From contig NZ_CP034447.1 in the NCBI RefSeq assembly GCF_003952485.1, positions 3,300,501 to 3,364,500 of the forward strand: 64,000 nt of DNA, read 5' to 3'. The position numbers and the translations under genes are program-made. The notes under the pieces were generated by a model that had not been told where the DNA came from, ran no database searches, and was given only the letters and a program-made list of their open reading frames with translations. Origin of the DNA: Mesorhizobium sp. M1E.F.Ca.ET.045.02.1.1. Its GTDB lineage: Bacteria; Pseudomonadota; Alphaproteobacteria; Rhizobiales; Rhizobiaceae. The stretch's first letter is position 1, and every line of letters begins with the position of its first letter. Shown here in pieces: positions 33,330 through 40,951 of the stretch.

Positions 33330-34225
33330 CACCACTCCGCGCCGATCTGGGTGCGCGCCGCGGCGAGCTTTTTGAAGAAATAGACGGTGAAGACGATCGA
33401 CAGCAGGATCGAAAAATAGGCCATCGCGTTGGCGACACCCATGCGCGCGTCGCTATAGGCGGTGCGCGCCACCAGCGTCCACAACAGTTCCGTGCGGCCG
33501 GCCGGGCCGCCATCCGTCATGATCTTGACGATGTCGTAGGCGCGCGCGACGTCGAGCGAGCGGATGGTCATGGCGATATAGGCAAACGGCATGATGAAGG
33601 GCCAGGTCACATAGCGGAAGGTCTGCCACGGCGTGCAGCCATCGACTCGCGCCGCCTCGACCGGCTCCTTCGGCATGGCGAGCAGGCCGGCGAGGATCAG
33701 GATCGCGAAGATCGAGGTCGACGACCAGATCTCGGCAATCGAAATTGCGATGAAGGCAAGGTGGCCTTCGATCAGCCACGGGATGGCGTCCTGCGTCAGG
33801 CCGAGCGACTGCAGCGCGTTGTTCACCAACCCGATATTGTCGTTGAACATGAACTTGAACTGGAAGCCGACCAGGATCGGCGAGAACATCATCGGGAACA
33901 TCATGATGGTGCGCAGCAGCCGCTGGCCGCGGCTGGCCTTCTCGACCAGCAGCGCAAGGCCGAGCCCCAGCAGCATCTCGAGATTGAGCGCGATGGTGAG
34001 CAAGAGCACGGTGCGGCCGAAGGCCCACCAGAAATTCGCGTTGGACAGGATGTTGCGATAGTTGCGCAGCCCGATGAAGGTGAAGAAGGTTTCCGGCCGC
34101 GTCAGCCTGAACGGCGTGAAGCTGGAATAGAAAGACAGGCAGAGCGGCACGACCACCACTGCCGCCAGCACGAGCACGGCCGGCAGCAGAAGAAGGGTTG
34201 GCGCGGAAAGCCGCTTGGCAGTCAT
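33329..34225 (-). CDS. Carbohydrate ABC transporter permease (MalF type)
   Basis: 298-aa inner-membrane permease with an N-terminal membrane segment (LLLLPAVLVLAAVVVVPL), about six in all, and the EAA loop EPVEAARVDGCTPWQTF. I chose ATG 34225 (MTAKRLSAP), with TTGGAA upstream, over an in-frame TTG four codons earlier. A 211-bp gap with hairpin repeats separates it from the binding protein gene, matching the layout of the other sugar operon in this window. Confidence 0.93.
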   Translation of the reverse strand: MTAKRLSAPTLLLLPAVLVLAAVVVVPLCLSFYSSFTPFRLTRPETFFTFIGLRNYRNILSNANFWWAFGRTVLLLTIALNLEMLLGLGLALLVEKASRGQRLLRTIMMFPMMFSPILVGFQFKFMFNDNIGLVNNALQSLGLTQDAIPWLIEGHLAFIAISIAEIWSSTSIFAILILAGLLAMPKEPVEAARVDGCTPWQTFRYVTWPFIMPFAYIAMTIRSLDVARAYDIVKIMTDGGPAGRTELLWTLVARTAYSDARMGVANAMAYFSILLSIVFTVYFFKKLAAARTQIGAEW

Positions 34226-34330
34226 GCAATGTTCCAAAGATGGTAGTGCTGCTGGCGATCCGTGTCGCGGCCGGCCGCATCGGTCAAAGCGGCGCCGGTC
34301 GCGAGGACCGGCGCCGCGGGGAGGATGGCG

Positions 34331-34437
34331 CTTAAAGCGAGTCGCTTCGAAACGAACTCCAAGCGACGCGCTTTAAGCCTTTGTTCTGATGCATGTCGTC
34401 CACCCAAAACCGCTGCGCACTTTTGGGCGACATGCAT
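34331..34437. repeat. Two inverted-repeat hairpins between binding protein and permease genes
   Basis: First, GCTTAAAGCG...TCGCTT near 34329-34346 pairs imperfectly with AAGCGACGCGCTTTAAGC (34361-34378). Second, ATGCATGTCG (34389-34398) pairs with CGACATGCAT (34428-34437), with inner CCCAAAA/TTTTGGG; its last base is the first base of the binding protein's stop codon (minus-strand TAA at 34439-34437). A close copy of the second element lies at 36744-36788. These are mobile-type intergenic repeats that in RNA would form a 3' hairpin after the binding protein cistron. Confidence 0.82.
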
Positions 34438-35747
34438 TAGAGCTTGCCCGCGTCCTCGAGGATCTGCGTCGCCTTGGCGGCCGCGTCGTCGAGCGCCTGC
34501 TTGGAGGTCTTGTCGCCGAGGATGGCGGCCTGCAGCTCCGGATAGACGGCGTTGGAGATCTCGATCCACTCCGGCGTCTGCGGCACCGGGAAGGCGTTCT
34601 TGGCGGCTTCCTGGAAGGCCTGCAGCACTTCGGTCTTGTAAGGATCGGACTTCGCCTGATCGAGGTCCCATTCCCAGACCTTGGTGCGGGTGGGCAGCGG
34701 GCCGGCCGCGGCTTCCAGCCTCTGGCTGTCCTCATTGGTCAGCCACCAGACGAGCGAGGCAGCGGCTTCCTTGTCGGCGCAGTTCTCGGTCACCGAGAAG
34801 CCATGCGCACCGGACCAGCCGGAGCGCTTGCCGGACGAGCCCTTGGGCTGGACCTTGACGCCGACATTGCCGGCGACCTTGGACGACTTCGCGTCGTTGA
34901 AGAAGCCGGCCCAGCCCGGCCAGTCGAGGTTGATCGCCACGGTGCCAGACGCGAAGCCCTGGCCGAGGTCATCCCAAAGATAATTGGTCGTGCCGGCGGG
35001 CACGGCCTTGGCCTTGTAGAGCTTGACGAACCAGTCGAGCGCCTTGACGCCGGCCTCGGAGTTGAAGGCCGGCTTGCCGTCCTTGTCGAGATATTCGCCG
35101 CCATCGGCAATCAGCATCTCGTAGAAGCGGCCGTTGATCGCCTCTTCCTTGCCGGCATATTGCGTGCCGTAGAAGTCGGGCGGGCTGGCGAAGAATTCCG
35201 CCTGCTGGGCCATCTCGTCGAACGTGTCCGGGGGCGCGAGGTCCTCGCCGTACTTCTCCTTGTAGGCCTTCTTCTTGGCTTCGTCCTGATAGAGGCTCTT
35301 CTGGTAGTAGAGCGCCGAGACGTCGAACTGCGCGCGCGGCAGCATCACCAGCTTGCCATCCAGCGTTCCGGCCGCGATGTTGGCAGGCACGAAGGCATCG
35401 ATCTCCTCCTTCGGCAGCAGCTTGGCGAGATCGGTGTAGATGCCCGGATATTGCGGCGCGAACGAGGTGTGGTTGGAGCCGACGCACCAGGTGATCGAGT
35501 TGGAGGCAATATCCGACTTGATCTCCTTGTCGAGATCGAAGTGGTTCTTCTTGGAGATGACGTTGACCTTGGCACCGGTCGCCTTCTCCCACTCGCCGAT
35601 ACGCTCGTAGAGCTTCTCGTATTGCTGGCCGCCAATCAGCTTGGCGTCGACGGTGACGCCGGGAAACTTGCCCGGCAGATCGGCCGCGAATGCCGCGCCC
35701 GATGCCATGAGCAATGCGCCGGCGACGCCGGAAAGCAGTCTGTTCAT
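34437..35747 (-). CDS. Periplasmic sugar-binding protein of ABC transporter
   Basis: 436-aa solute-binding protein (family 1). The Sec signal peptide is MNRLLSGVAGALLMASGAAFAA, with cleavage near AFA-A. The mature start FPGVTVDAKLIGGQQYEKL and the C-terminal ELQAAILGDKTSKQALDDAA are typical. ATG 35747 has GGAGG 6 nt upstream; an open extension to 35813 is promoter DNA. It is the first gene of the leftward operon that continues into permeases, ATPase, dehydratases and SDR, and is divergent from the IclR gene (158 bp). Probable substrate: L-fucose or a related deoxy/acid sugar, by context. Confidence 0.92.
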   Translation of the reverse strand: MNRLLSGVAGALLMASGAAFAADLPGKFPGVTVDAKLIGGQQYEKLYERIGEWEKATGAKVNVISKKNHFDLDKEIKSDIASNSITWCVGSNHTSFAPQYPGIYTDLAKLLPKEEIDAFVPANIAAGTLDGKLVMLPRAQFDVSALYYQKSLYQDEAKKKAYKEKYGEDLAPPDTFDEMAQQAEFFASPPDFYGTQYAGKEEAINGRFYEMLIADGGEYLDKDGKPAFNSEAGVKALDWFVKLYKAKAVPAGTTNYLWDDLGQGFASGTVAINLDWPGWAGFFNDAKSSKVAGNVGVKVQPKGSSGKRSGWSGAHGFSVTENCADKEAAASLVWWLTNEDSQRLEAAAGPLPTRTKVWEWDLDQAKSDPYKTEVLQAFQEAAKNAFPVPQTPEWIEISNAVYPELQAAILGDKTSKQALDDAAAKATQILEDAGKL

Positions 35748-35905
35748 GAATATCCTCCCTGGACGGCCGACAGCCGTCGTGATCTGAAGCTCAGCAGCTT
35801 CATTCATATGCAAACAAAATATTCATAAGTCGTCAAGCCGAAACTGCTTTCCAACGATGGCGCTCTTGCGTATATGAAGATGAAAATTCACCAGAGGGGC
35901 ATCCG
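35748..35905. promoter_or_regulatory. Divergent promoter region between sugar operon and IclR regulator
   Basis: This 158-bp stretch is clearly richer in A+T than its surroundings. It holds CATTCATATG and ATATTCATAAG (about 35801-35828) and, nearer the IclR gene, GCGTATATGAAGATG (about 35870-35884). The repeated TTCATA/TATGAA half-sites in both directions are candidate IclR operators. Similar TTCACATATGA appears at 40632-40642 ahead of the MaoC/CoA-transferase operon, which suggests a shared regulator. This is inference from sequence similarity only. Confidence 0.45.
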
Positions 35906-36691
35906 GTGCAGGACGACGAAGAAGACCGCTATCGCGCGCCGGCTCTGGACAAAGGGCTGGACATCCTGGAGCTGTTGGCAAGCGTCGACGGCGGCCTGAC
36001 CCAGGCCGAGATCGCCAAGCGGCTCGACCGCAGCCCGAACGAGTTCTACCGGATGCTCGACCGGCTGGTGAAGCGCGGCTACGTCACACGCCCCGACGGC
36101 GACCGCTATTCGCTGACGCTGAAGCTCTTCGGGCTCGGCCAGTTGCATGCGCCGGTGCGCAGGCTGGTCTCCTACGCCACCTCGATCATGCGCGAACTGG
36201 CCGAGACGTCGTGGCAGGCGAACCAGCTCGTGGTGTTCGATCGTGGCAGCGCGGTCGTCATCGCCCAGCAGGAAGCGCCGCGATACTGGGGTATCTCGAT
36301 CCGCGTCGGCTCGCATATCAGCCTGTTCGACACCGGGTCGGGACATGTCCTGCTGGCGTTCCGCTCGCCGGAAGAGCGCGAGATGATGATCGCCGAGCAC
36401 TTGCGCAGCAACGAGGAGATGAAGCTGTCGCCCGACTTCTTCGCCCGCCTCGACCAGGTGCGCGACCGCGGCTATGAGATGATGGCTTCGCTGCAGACGG
36501 CCGGCGTCTACAATCTGTCAGCGCCGGTGCTCGGTCCCGACGGCCGCGGCATCGCCGCGCTCACCATACCCTACATCACCCTGGTCAACGCGCCGTCCGC
36601 GCCCGATATCACCAGGACCATCACGCTGCTCCAGGCCGCCGCCGCCCGTCTGTCGCAACTCGCCGGATCGGATGTGCGGCCAAAGGGATAA
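35906..36691 (+). CDS. IclR-family transcriptional regulator
   Basis: 261-aa regulator. The N-terminal winged helix reads ALDKGLDILELLASVDGGLT then QAEIAKRLDRSPNEFYRMLD (about 12-52). The C-terminal effector domain holds GSHISLFDTGSGHVLLAF (about 129-146). The start is GTG 35906 with AGAGGGG 6 nt upstream. It is divergent from the sugar ABC/dehydratase operon and upstream of the lactonase gene, so it probably controls both. The effector is unknown, likely a pathway keto acid or the sugar. Confidence 0.9.
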   Translation: MQDDEEDRYRAPALDKGLDILELLASVDGGLTQAEIAKRLDRSPNEFYRMLDRLVKRGYVTRPDGDRYSLTLKLFGLGQLHAPVRRLVSYATSIMRELAETSWQANQLVVFDRGSAVVIAQQEAPRYWGISIRVGSHISLFDTGSGHVLLAFRSPEEREMMIAEHLRSNEEMKLSPDFFARLDQVRDRGYEMMASLQTAGVYNLSAPVLGPDGRGIAALTIPYITLVNAPSAPDITRTITLLQAAAARLSQLAGSDVRPKG

Positions 36692-36743
36692 TTCTTATTT
36701 GAATGATGAATTCTCCCGTGAGATGATCGAATCCAGGGTTTTG

Positions 36744-36788
36744 ATGCATGTCACCCAAAACCGCTGCACACTTTTGGATGACATGCAT
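36744..36788. repeat. Hairpin repeat, second copy of the ATGCATGTC element
   Basis: ATGCATGTCA (36744-36753) and TGACATGCAT (36779-36788) are perfect 10-bp arms with inner CCCAAAA and TTTTGGA. The loop CCGCTGCACAC matches that of the 34389-34437 element with one change. It lies between the IclR gene and the lactonase gene, 20 bp before the lactonase start, and may weaken read-through or hide part of the leader. Confidence 0.85.
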
Positions 36789-36808
36789 AAGCGACAAGGG
36801 AGGAAGCC

Positions 36809-37645
36809 ATGATCGTCGACACGCACCTGCATCTCATCGACAAGGCGGCGCTGCGCTACCCTTGGCTGTCCGGCGTGCCGGCGCTCGACCGCAACTTCTC
36901 CCACGATGAATATGCCACCGAGGCGCGCCGCGCGGGCATAGAGCAGGCGCTGCATATGGAGGTCGATGTCGACCCGGCCGATATCGAGGCCGAGACGGCT
37001 CACGTCGAAGGACAGTCGAAGAAGCCCGGCAGCCTGGTGCGGGGCGCGATCGTCTCGTGCCGGCCGGAAGAGGCCGGTTTCGCCGCCTGGCTGGACAAGG
37101 TGAAAGCCGATCCTTTCGTGAAGGGTTTTCGCCGCGTGCTGCATGTCGTGCCCGACGACGTTTCCGAGGGCGCGCTTTTTCGCGAAAACATCAAGCGTAT
37201 CGCCGGCAGCGGACTGACGTTCGATCTCTGCGTCCTGCCGAGGCAGATGATGCAGGCCATTGCGCTCGTCGATCTGGCGCCGGACGTGCAGTTCGTCCTC
37301 GATCATTGCGGCGTGCCCGACATCAAGGGCAAGGCCGAGCACCCCTGGCGCGAGCAGATAGCCGCGATCGCGCGGCGCCCCAATGTCGTCGGCAAGATCT
37401 CCGGCGTCGTCGCCTATGCCGATCCCGCGACCTGGACCGCCGAGACGCTGCGGCCCTATGTCGAGCACACCATCGCAAGCTTCGGCTGGGACCGCGTCGT
37501 GTGGGGCAGTGACTGGCCCGTGTGCACCTTGGGCGGCGGGCTGCTCGGCTGGGTGGCGGCGACACACGCGCTCATTGCCGGCGCGAGCGAGGCCGAGCGC
37601 GCGAAGCTTTTGTCCGGCAACGCGAAGAAACTCTGGCGGCTGTAA
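36809..37645 (+). CDS. Amidohydrolase-family lactonase, probable L-fuconolactonase
   Basis: 278-aa TIM-barrel amidohydrolase of the COG3618 type, which hydrolyses sugar lactones. The N-terminal metal motif is VDTHLHL (His6/His8), followed by DHCGVPDIKG (about 171-180) and the C-terminal VWGSDWPVC, whose Asp is the conserved catalytic residue. The expected reaction is L-fucono-lactone to L-fuconate, the step before FucD. It follows the IclR gene on the plus strand, opposite the main sugar operon, and has AGGGAGG upstream. Confidence 0.87.
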   Translation: MIVDTHLHLIDKAALRYPWLSGVPALDRNFSHDEYATEARRAGIEQALHMEVDVDPADIEAETAHVEGQSKKPGSLVRGAIVSCRPEEAGFAAWLDKVKADPFVKGFRRVLHVVPDDVSEGALFRENIKRIAGSGLTFDLCVLPRQMMQAIALVDLAPDVQFVLDHCGVPDIKGKAEHPWREQIAAIARRPNVVGKISGVVAYADPATWTAETLRPYVEHTIASFGWDRVVWGSDWPVCTLGGGLLGWVAATHALIAGASEAERAKLLSGNAKKLWRL

Positions 37646-37669
37646 GCCCAGCGCCGATGCGCGAATGTA

Positions 37670-38815
37670 TTAGTCGGCCGCAACGGCGGGCGCGAAACTC
37701 TCCCGGAACAGGCGGTTGATGTCGGCGACGACCCGGCGCCCATCCTGCCGGCCGGCTAGGCCCTCGTTGAGGCAGTCGGACGCGGCCTGCTGGAACGCCA
37801 TGTAGCCGTCATGGCGCGGGCGTACCCAGGCGCCCTCGAGCGTTGCCCGCGTGCGGCGATAGAAATCGCCGGTCGCGGCGTTGACGGCCGCGTCCTCCCA
37901 GGCGGCGGCATGGCCGGGCTGGCCGCCGGCGGCGGCGTAGGGACCGCGCTGCACCTCGCCGCTGGCGATCCAGTAGGCGAAGTCGATCGCTTCCTTGCTG
38001 GCAGTGGAGAAAGCCGAGACGGCGATGCCGGTGCCGCCGAGAGCGGAACCGACCGGGCCGTCAGTGCCCACGGACGGCATGTCGCTGAAAAAAAGCTGGT
38101 TCGGACGGAACCCGGCTTTCGCATAGGGCACGTAGCCATAGATCAGCGGTGCGCAGGCGATGCGCGAGCCGGCTTCCGCCATCTTTTCGAACACCGCGAT
38201 CGGATCCATCGTCAGGCATTCGGGATCGACGAGCGCCGAGATCTCACGCAGCATTTCGAAGACGGTTTCGCCGGTCTCGGGATCGACCAGATCGCCCGGG
38301 CCTTCGACGGCGCACGGCCGGCCAAGATCGGCGGCTAAAGTGAAGAAGCACATCAGCGAGTGCGGCGGCCTGAGCGGCAGGAGCACGCAGCCCTGCTCGA
38401 CAAGCTCCAGCACTTCGGTCCAGATCGTCGGCGCGGCCTCGATCAGATCGGGCCGCCAGGCCTGCACTTGGCTGGCGGCGTCGATCGGAAAGGCCCATTG
38501 CCGTCCCCGCCAGGCGTAGCTTGGATAGGATCGACCGACGCTTGCCTTGGCCAGCGCTTCGCGCTCCGCCTCGCGGCCCGGAACGTCGAGCGGCGCCAGG
38601 CACTTCTCGGCGGTGATCTGGCCGACATGCGGATGATCGATGACGATCAGGTCATAGGCGCGGGCGAGTTCCTCGACCGAGAAAGATTCGAAATCCTGCA
38701 GCGAGCGCTTCTCCCATTCGATCGAAATGCCGGTCTTTTCCTGCCACAGCCTGGAGCAGGCAACCATCGGATCGTAGCCGCGCGGATGGTTCCAGGTCAT
38801 GCCTTTCAACGACAT
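37670..38815 (-). CDS. Solute-binding-protein-like protein without signal peptide
   Basis: 381 aa that read as a family-1 extracellular solute-binding protein: TWNHPRGYDPMVACSRLW at the start, WRGRQWAFPIDAASQVQAWR near 105-125, and LGGTGIAVSAFSTASKEAIDF near 260-280, the last matching the hinge/helix motif of sugar-binding proteins. No hydrophobic signal segment precedes MSLKGMTW, and none is reachable from the in-frame GTG just upstream, which overlaps the CoA-transferase stop. It is the last gene of a MaoC/CoA-transferase operon and has no permease next to it. It may be cytoplasmic and bind a pathway metabolite. Function unknown. Confidence 0.78.
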   Translation of the reverse strand: MSLKGMTWNHPRGYDPMVACSRLWQEKTGISIEWEKRSLQDFESFSVEELARAYDLIVIDHPHVGQITAEKCLAPLDVPGREAEREALAKASVGRSYPSYAWRGRQWAFPIDAASQVQAWRPDLIEAAPTIWTEVLELVEQGCVLLPLRPPHSLMCFFTLAADLGRPCAVEGPGDLVDPETGETVFEMLREISALVDPECLTMDPIAVFEKMAEAGSRIACAPLIYGYVPYAKAGFRPNQLFFSDMPSVGTDGPVGSALGGTGIAVSAFSTASKEAIDFAYWIASGEVQRGPYAAAGGQPGHAAAWEDAAVNAATGDFYRRTRATLEGAWVRPRHDGYMAFQQAASDCLNEGLAGRQDGRRVVADINRLFRESFAPAVAAD

Positions 38816-38820
38816 GCCAC

Positions 38821-39978
38821 TCACAGGCCGAACTCCTTGCGGATCTTGTCGCTGTGCTCGCCGACGCGCGGCGCCGCCCGCTCGACCTTGGCGCGCACGC
38901 CGTCGATCCGCAGCGGCGACCGGGTCGTGTCGATCGTCACCCCATCCTCGCGCGTCACGGTCTGCAGCAGGTCGAGCGCCTTGAAGCCGTCGCTCTCCAG
39001 CATCTCCCTCCAGTTCAGCACCTTCGCGCACCAGATATCGGCCGGCTCGAGGATCGCCAGCCATTCATCGACCGCTTTCTGCGCGATGCGCTGGGCGATG
39101 ATCGCCTTGATCTCGTCGCGCGCGGTGAACCAGGTCGACGGCTGGTCGAGGTAGGGCGCCAGCGCCTCGATCTCGAGCAGGTCGGCCAGTTTAGGGATCG
39201 GCGTCATGGCGATCGCCAGGAAACCGTCCTTGGCCGGATAGACGCCGTAGGGCGCCGCCAGATAGGCATGGGCGCTGCGGAAGGACGAACGGCGCGGCAG
39301 CCGCCGTCCGTCGTTGAGATGTGTCGTCAGAACCTCGAACTGGAAGTCGATCAGCGCCTCGAACAGGCTGGTCTCGACATGGCCGCCTTCGCCGGTGATG
39401 CCGCGCCGGACAAGTGCTGCGAGGATGCCCTGCGCGCAGGCGGCACCCGCCAGCATGTCGGCGATTGCCAGACCGAACGGCACCGGACCCTGATCCTCGT
39501 CGCCGTTCAGCCACATCACGCCGGAGCGCGCCTGGGCGAGCAGATCCTGGCCTGGACGTTTCACCCAAGGGCCTTCCTCGCCATAGCCGCTGATCGAGGC
39601 ATAGACCAGCCGCGGGTTGAGCGAGCGCACATGCTCATAGTCGAGGCCGAGCCGCTCGATGATGCCTGGCCGGAAATTCTGGATCAGCACATCCGCTTTG
39701 CCGAGCAGGCCGCGGAGCGCGGCAAGGTCCGCTTCGTTCTTCAGATCGACGGCAAAGCTCTCCTTGGCGCGGTTGATGGCGTGGAAGATGGTGGAATCGC
39801 CGCCGATCTCGGTGTCGCTGAGATAGAGCCTGCGGGACAGGTCGCCGCCATCCGGACGCTCGATCTTGATGACGCGCGCGCCGAGGTCGAGCAGTCTCAG
39901 CGAGCAGTAAGGTCCCGACAGGAACTGGCTCATGTCGACGACGACAAGGCCGGACAGCGGCAGGTCGGCGGCCATCAT
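38821..39978 (-). CDS. CaiB/BaiF-family (class III) CoA-transferase
   Basis: 385-aa class III CoA-transferase that moves CoA between carboxylic acids through an aspartyl-anhydride intermediate. The expected catalytic Asp145 sits in RPGQDLLAQARSGVM, and the N-terminal LVVVDMSQFLSGPY and RVIKIERPDGGD motifs are typical. The start ATG 39978 lies in the MaoC stop codon (TGATG). Partner acids are unknown. Together with a MaoC hydratase-like protein it suggests activation and hydration of an unsaturated or branched acid. Confidence 0.9.
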   Translation of the reverse strand: MMAADLPLSGLVVVDMSQFLSGPYCSLRLLDLGARVIKIERPDGGDLSRRLYLSDTEIGGDSTIFHAINRAKESFAVDLKNEADLAALRGLLGKADVLIQNFRPGIIERLGLDYEHVRSLNPRLVYASISGYGEEGPWVKRPGQDLLAQARSGVMWLNGDEDQGPVPFGLAIADMLAGAACAQGILAALVRRGITGEGGHVETSLFEALIDFQFEVLTTHLNDGRRLPRRSSFRSAHAYLAAPYGVYPAKDGFLAIAMTPIPKLADLLEIEALAPYLDQPSTWFTARDEIKAIIAQRIAQKAVDEWLAILEPADIWCAKVLNWREMLESDGFKALDLLQTVTREDGVTIDTTRSPLRIDGVRAKVERAAPRVGEHSDKIRKEFGL

Positions 39979-40529
39979 CACTTCTCCGTCTTGCCGGCGA
40001 AGTCGGCCGGGTTCTTGTATTTCACCGTCTGAAGGTGCTCGCAGTAGAGCACCAGCTCGCCTTCGCCCTTGAAGACTTCGTAGCTGGCGCGGATCAGCCC
40101 CATGTCCTTGTAGCGGGGCTTTTTCTCCATGTTGGTGCGGATCGAATAGATGGTGTCGCCGATGAAGACCGGCTTGATGAAGCGGAGCTTGTCGTAGCCG
40201 TAGGAAAAGGCGTTGACGCAATTGGTCGCGACGAGGCCGAGCCCGGCGGAGAAGACGAACGCGCCGGCCACCAGACGCCTGCCGAAAATGCCTTCGCGCT
40301 CGGCGAACATCTGGTCCTGCACGTAAGGGTGGATGTCGAGCACCAGGGTGTTGAAGAGATGGCTGTCGCCTTCGGCCATGGTGCGCCGGAGCGAGCGGAT
40401 TTTCTGGCCGACCGGCCAATCCTCATACAACCAGTTTTCGGCGTTCCACACCGGCAGTTCGGCGTGATCGGCCGGCATGTCGGAAGGGCGGGTCGAAGCG
40501 ACGCCGACGGTGGGTGGGAAGCTGGTCAT
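39978..40529 (-). CDS. MaoC-family protein, second copy
   Basis: About 183 aa. A hot-dog fold is suggested by [18 protein letters not shown] and [20 protein letters not shown] (about 120-139), the latter almost identical to the MaoC protein at 28377-28829. The usual hydratase motif is altered: [20 protein letters not shown] replaces the compact GDxNPxH form. I chose ATG 40529 (MTSFPPTVG), with AGGA upstream; the open frame continues further but has promoter-like composition. It is the first gene of the MaoC, CoA-transferase, SBP-like operon. Confidence 0.82.
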   Translation of the reverse strand: MTSFPPTVGVASTRPSDMPADHAELPVWNAENWLYEDWPVGQKIRSLRRTMAEGDSHLFNTLVLDIHPYVQDQMFAEREGIFGRRLVAGAFVFSAGLGLVATNCVNAFSYGYDKLRFIKPVFIGDTIYSIRTNMEKKPRYKDMGLIRASYEVFKGEGELVLYCEHLQTVKYKNPADFAGKTEK

Positions 40530-40951
40530 TATCCTGTTCGTCCGCTGCCGGAGAATAGGCCGCGCCGTCCGGGCAGGCCGGAGCCGGGGCGCGATCGATC
40601 CTCCCATCAATCTTCTCTTGTGAAGATTATATTCACATATGAGATTTCGGTACAAGCGGAGTCGAACAGAAATTTTGGCCACACGGTCGAACCGAGAGTG
40701 AAACATGTGCGCGGGGCACAACGTTGCTCCCGGCCATTCCCTGTTGGCTGCCTGCGGCCCGACAGAGCCAGCTACGTCAACCCTCTTGGGTTGTAGAATT
40801 TGGAGGATCGGTTGTAGCGGAGGAGCACTGCGCGGTGTCGTGAAATATGGCCAATAAAATTGGCCCCGAAGGTGGTGTAATTCGTTAGTAATCGATCGTC
40901 AGGATAATATGGACCTCGATCACATCGAGTGACTTTTTTCTTGAGACGATT
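40530..40951. other. 422-bp divergent intergenic region
   Basis: No gene is visible. Near 40610-40645 lies an A+T-rich stretch with GTGAAGATTATATTCAC, an inverted pair GTGAA/TTCAC suitable as an operator for the leftward MaoC operon. Near the plus-strand gene, CTCGAT-CAC-ATCGAG (40915-40929) is followed by TTTTTT at 40934-40939, a weak terminator-like structure just ahead of the start at 40952. The rest has no feature I can support. Confidence 0.5.

Noticed and set aside
40915-40939. Intrinsic terminator or attenuator before the GNAT-like gene at 40952
   Set aside because: The stem has only 6 bp with a 3-nt loop, and the T-run is offset by several bases. It is too weak to call, so I mention it only in the intergenic entry.
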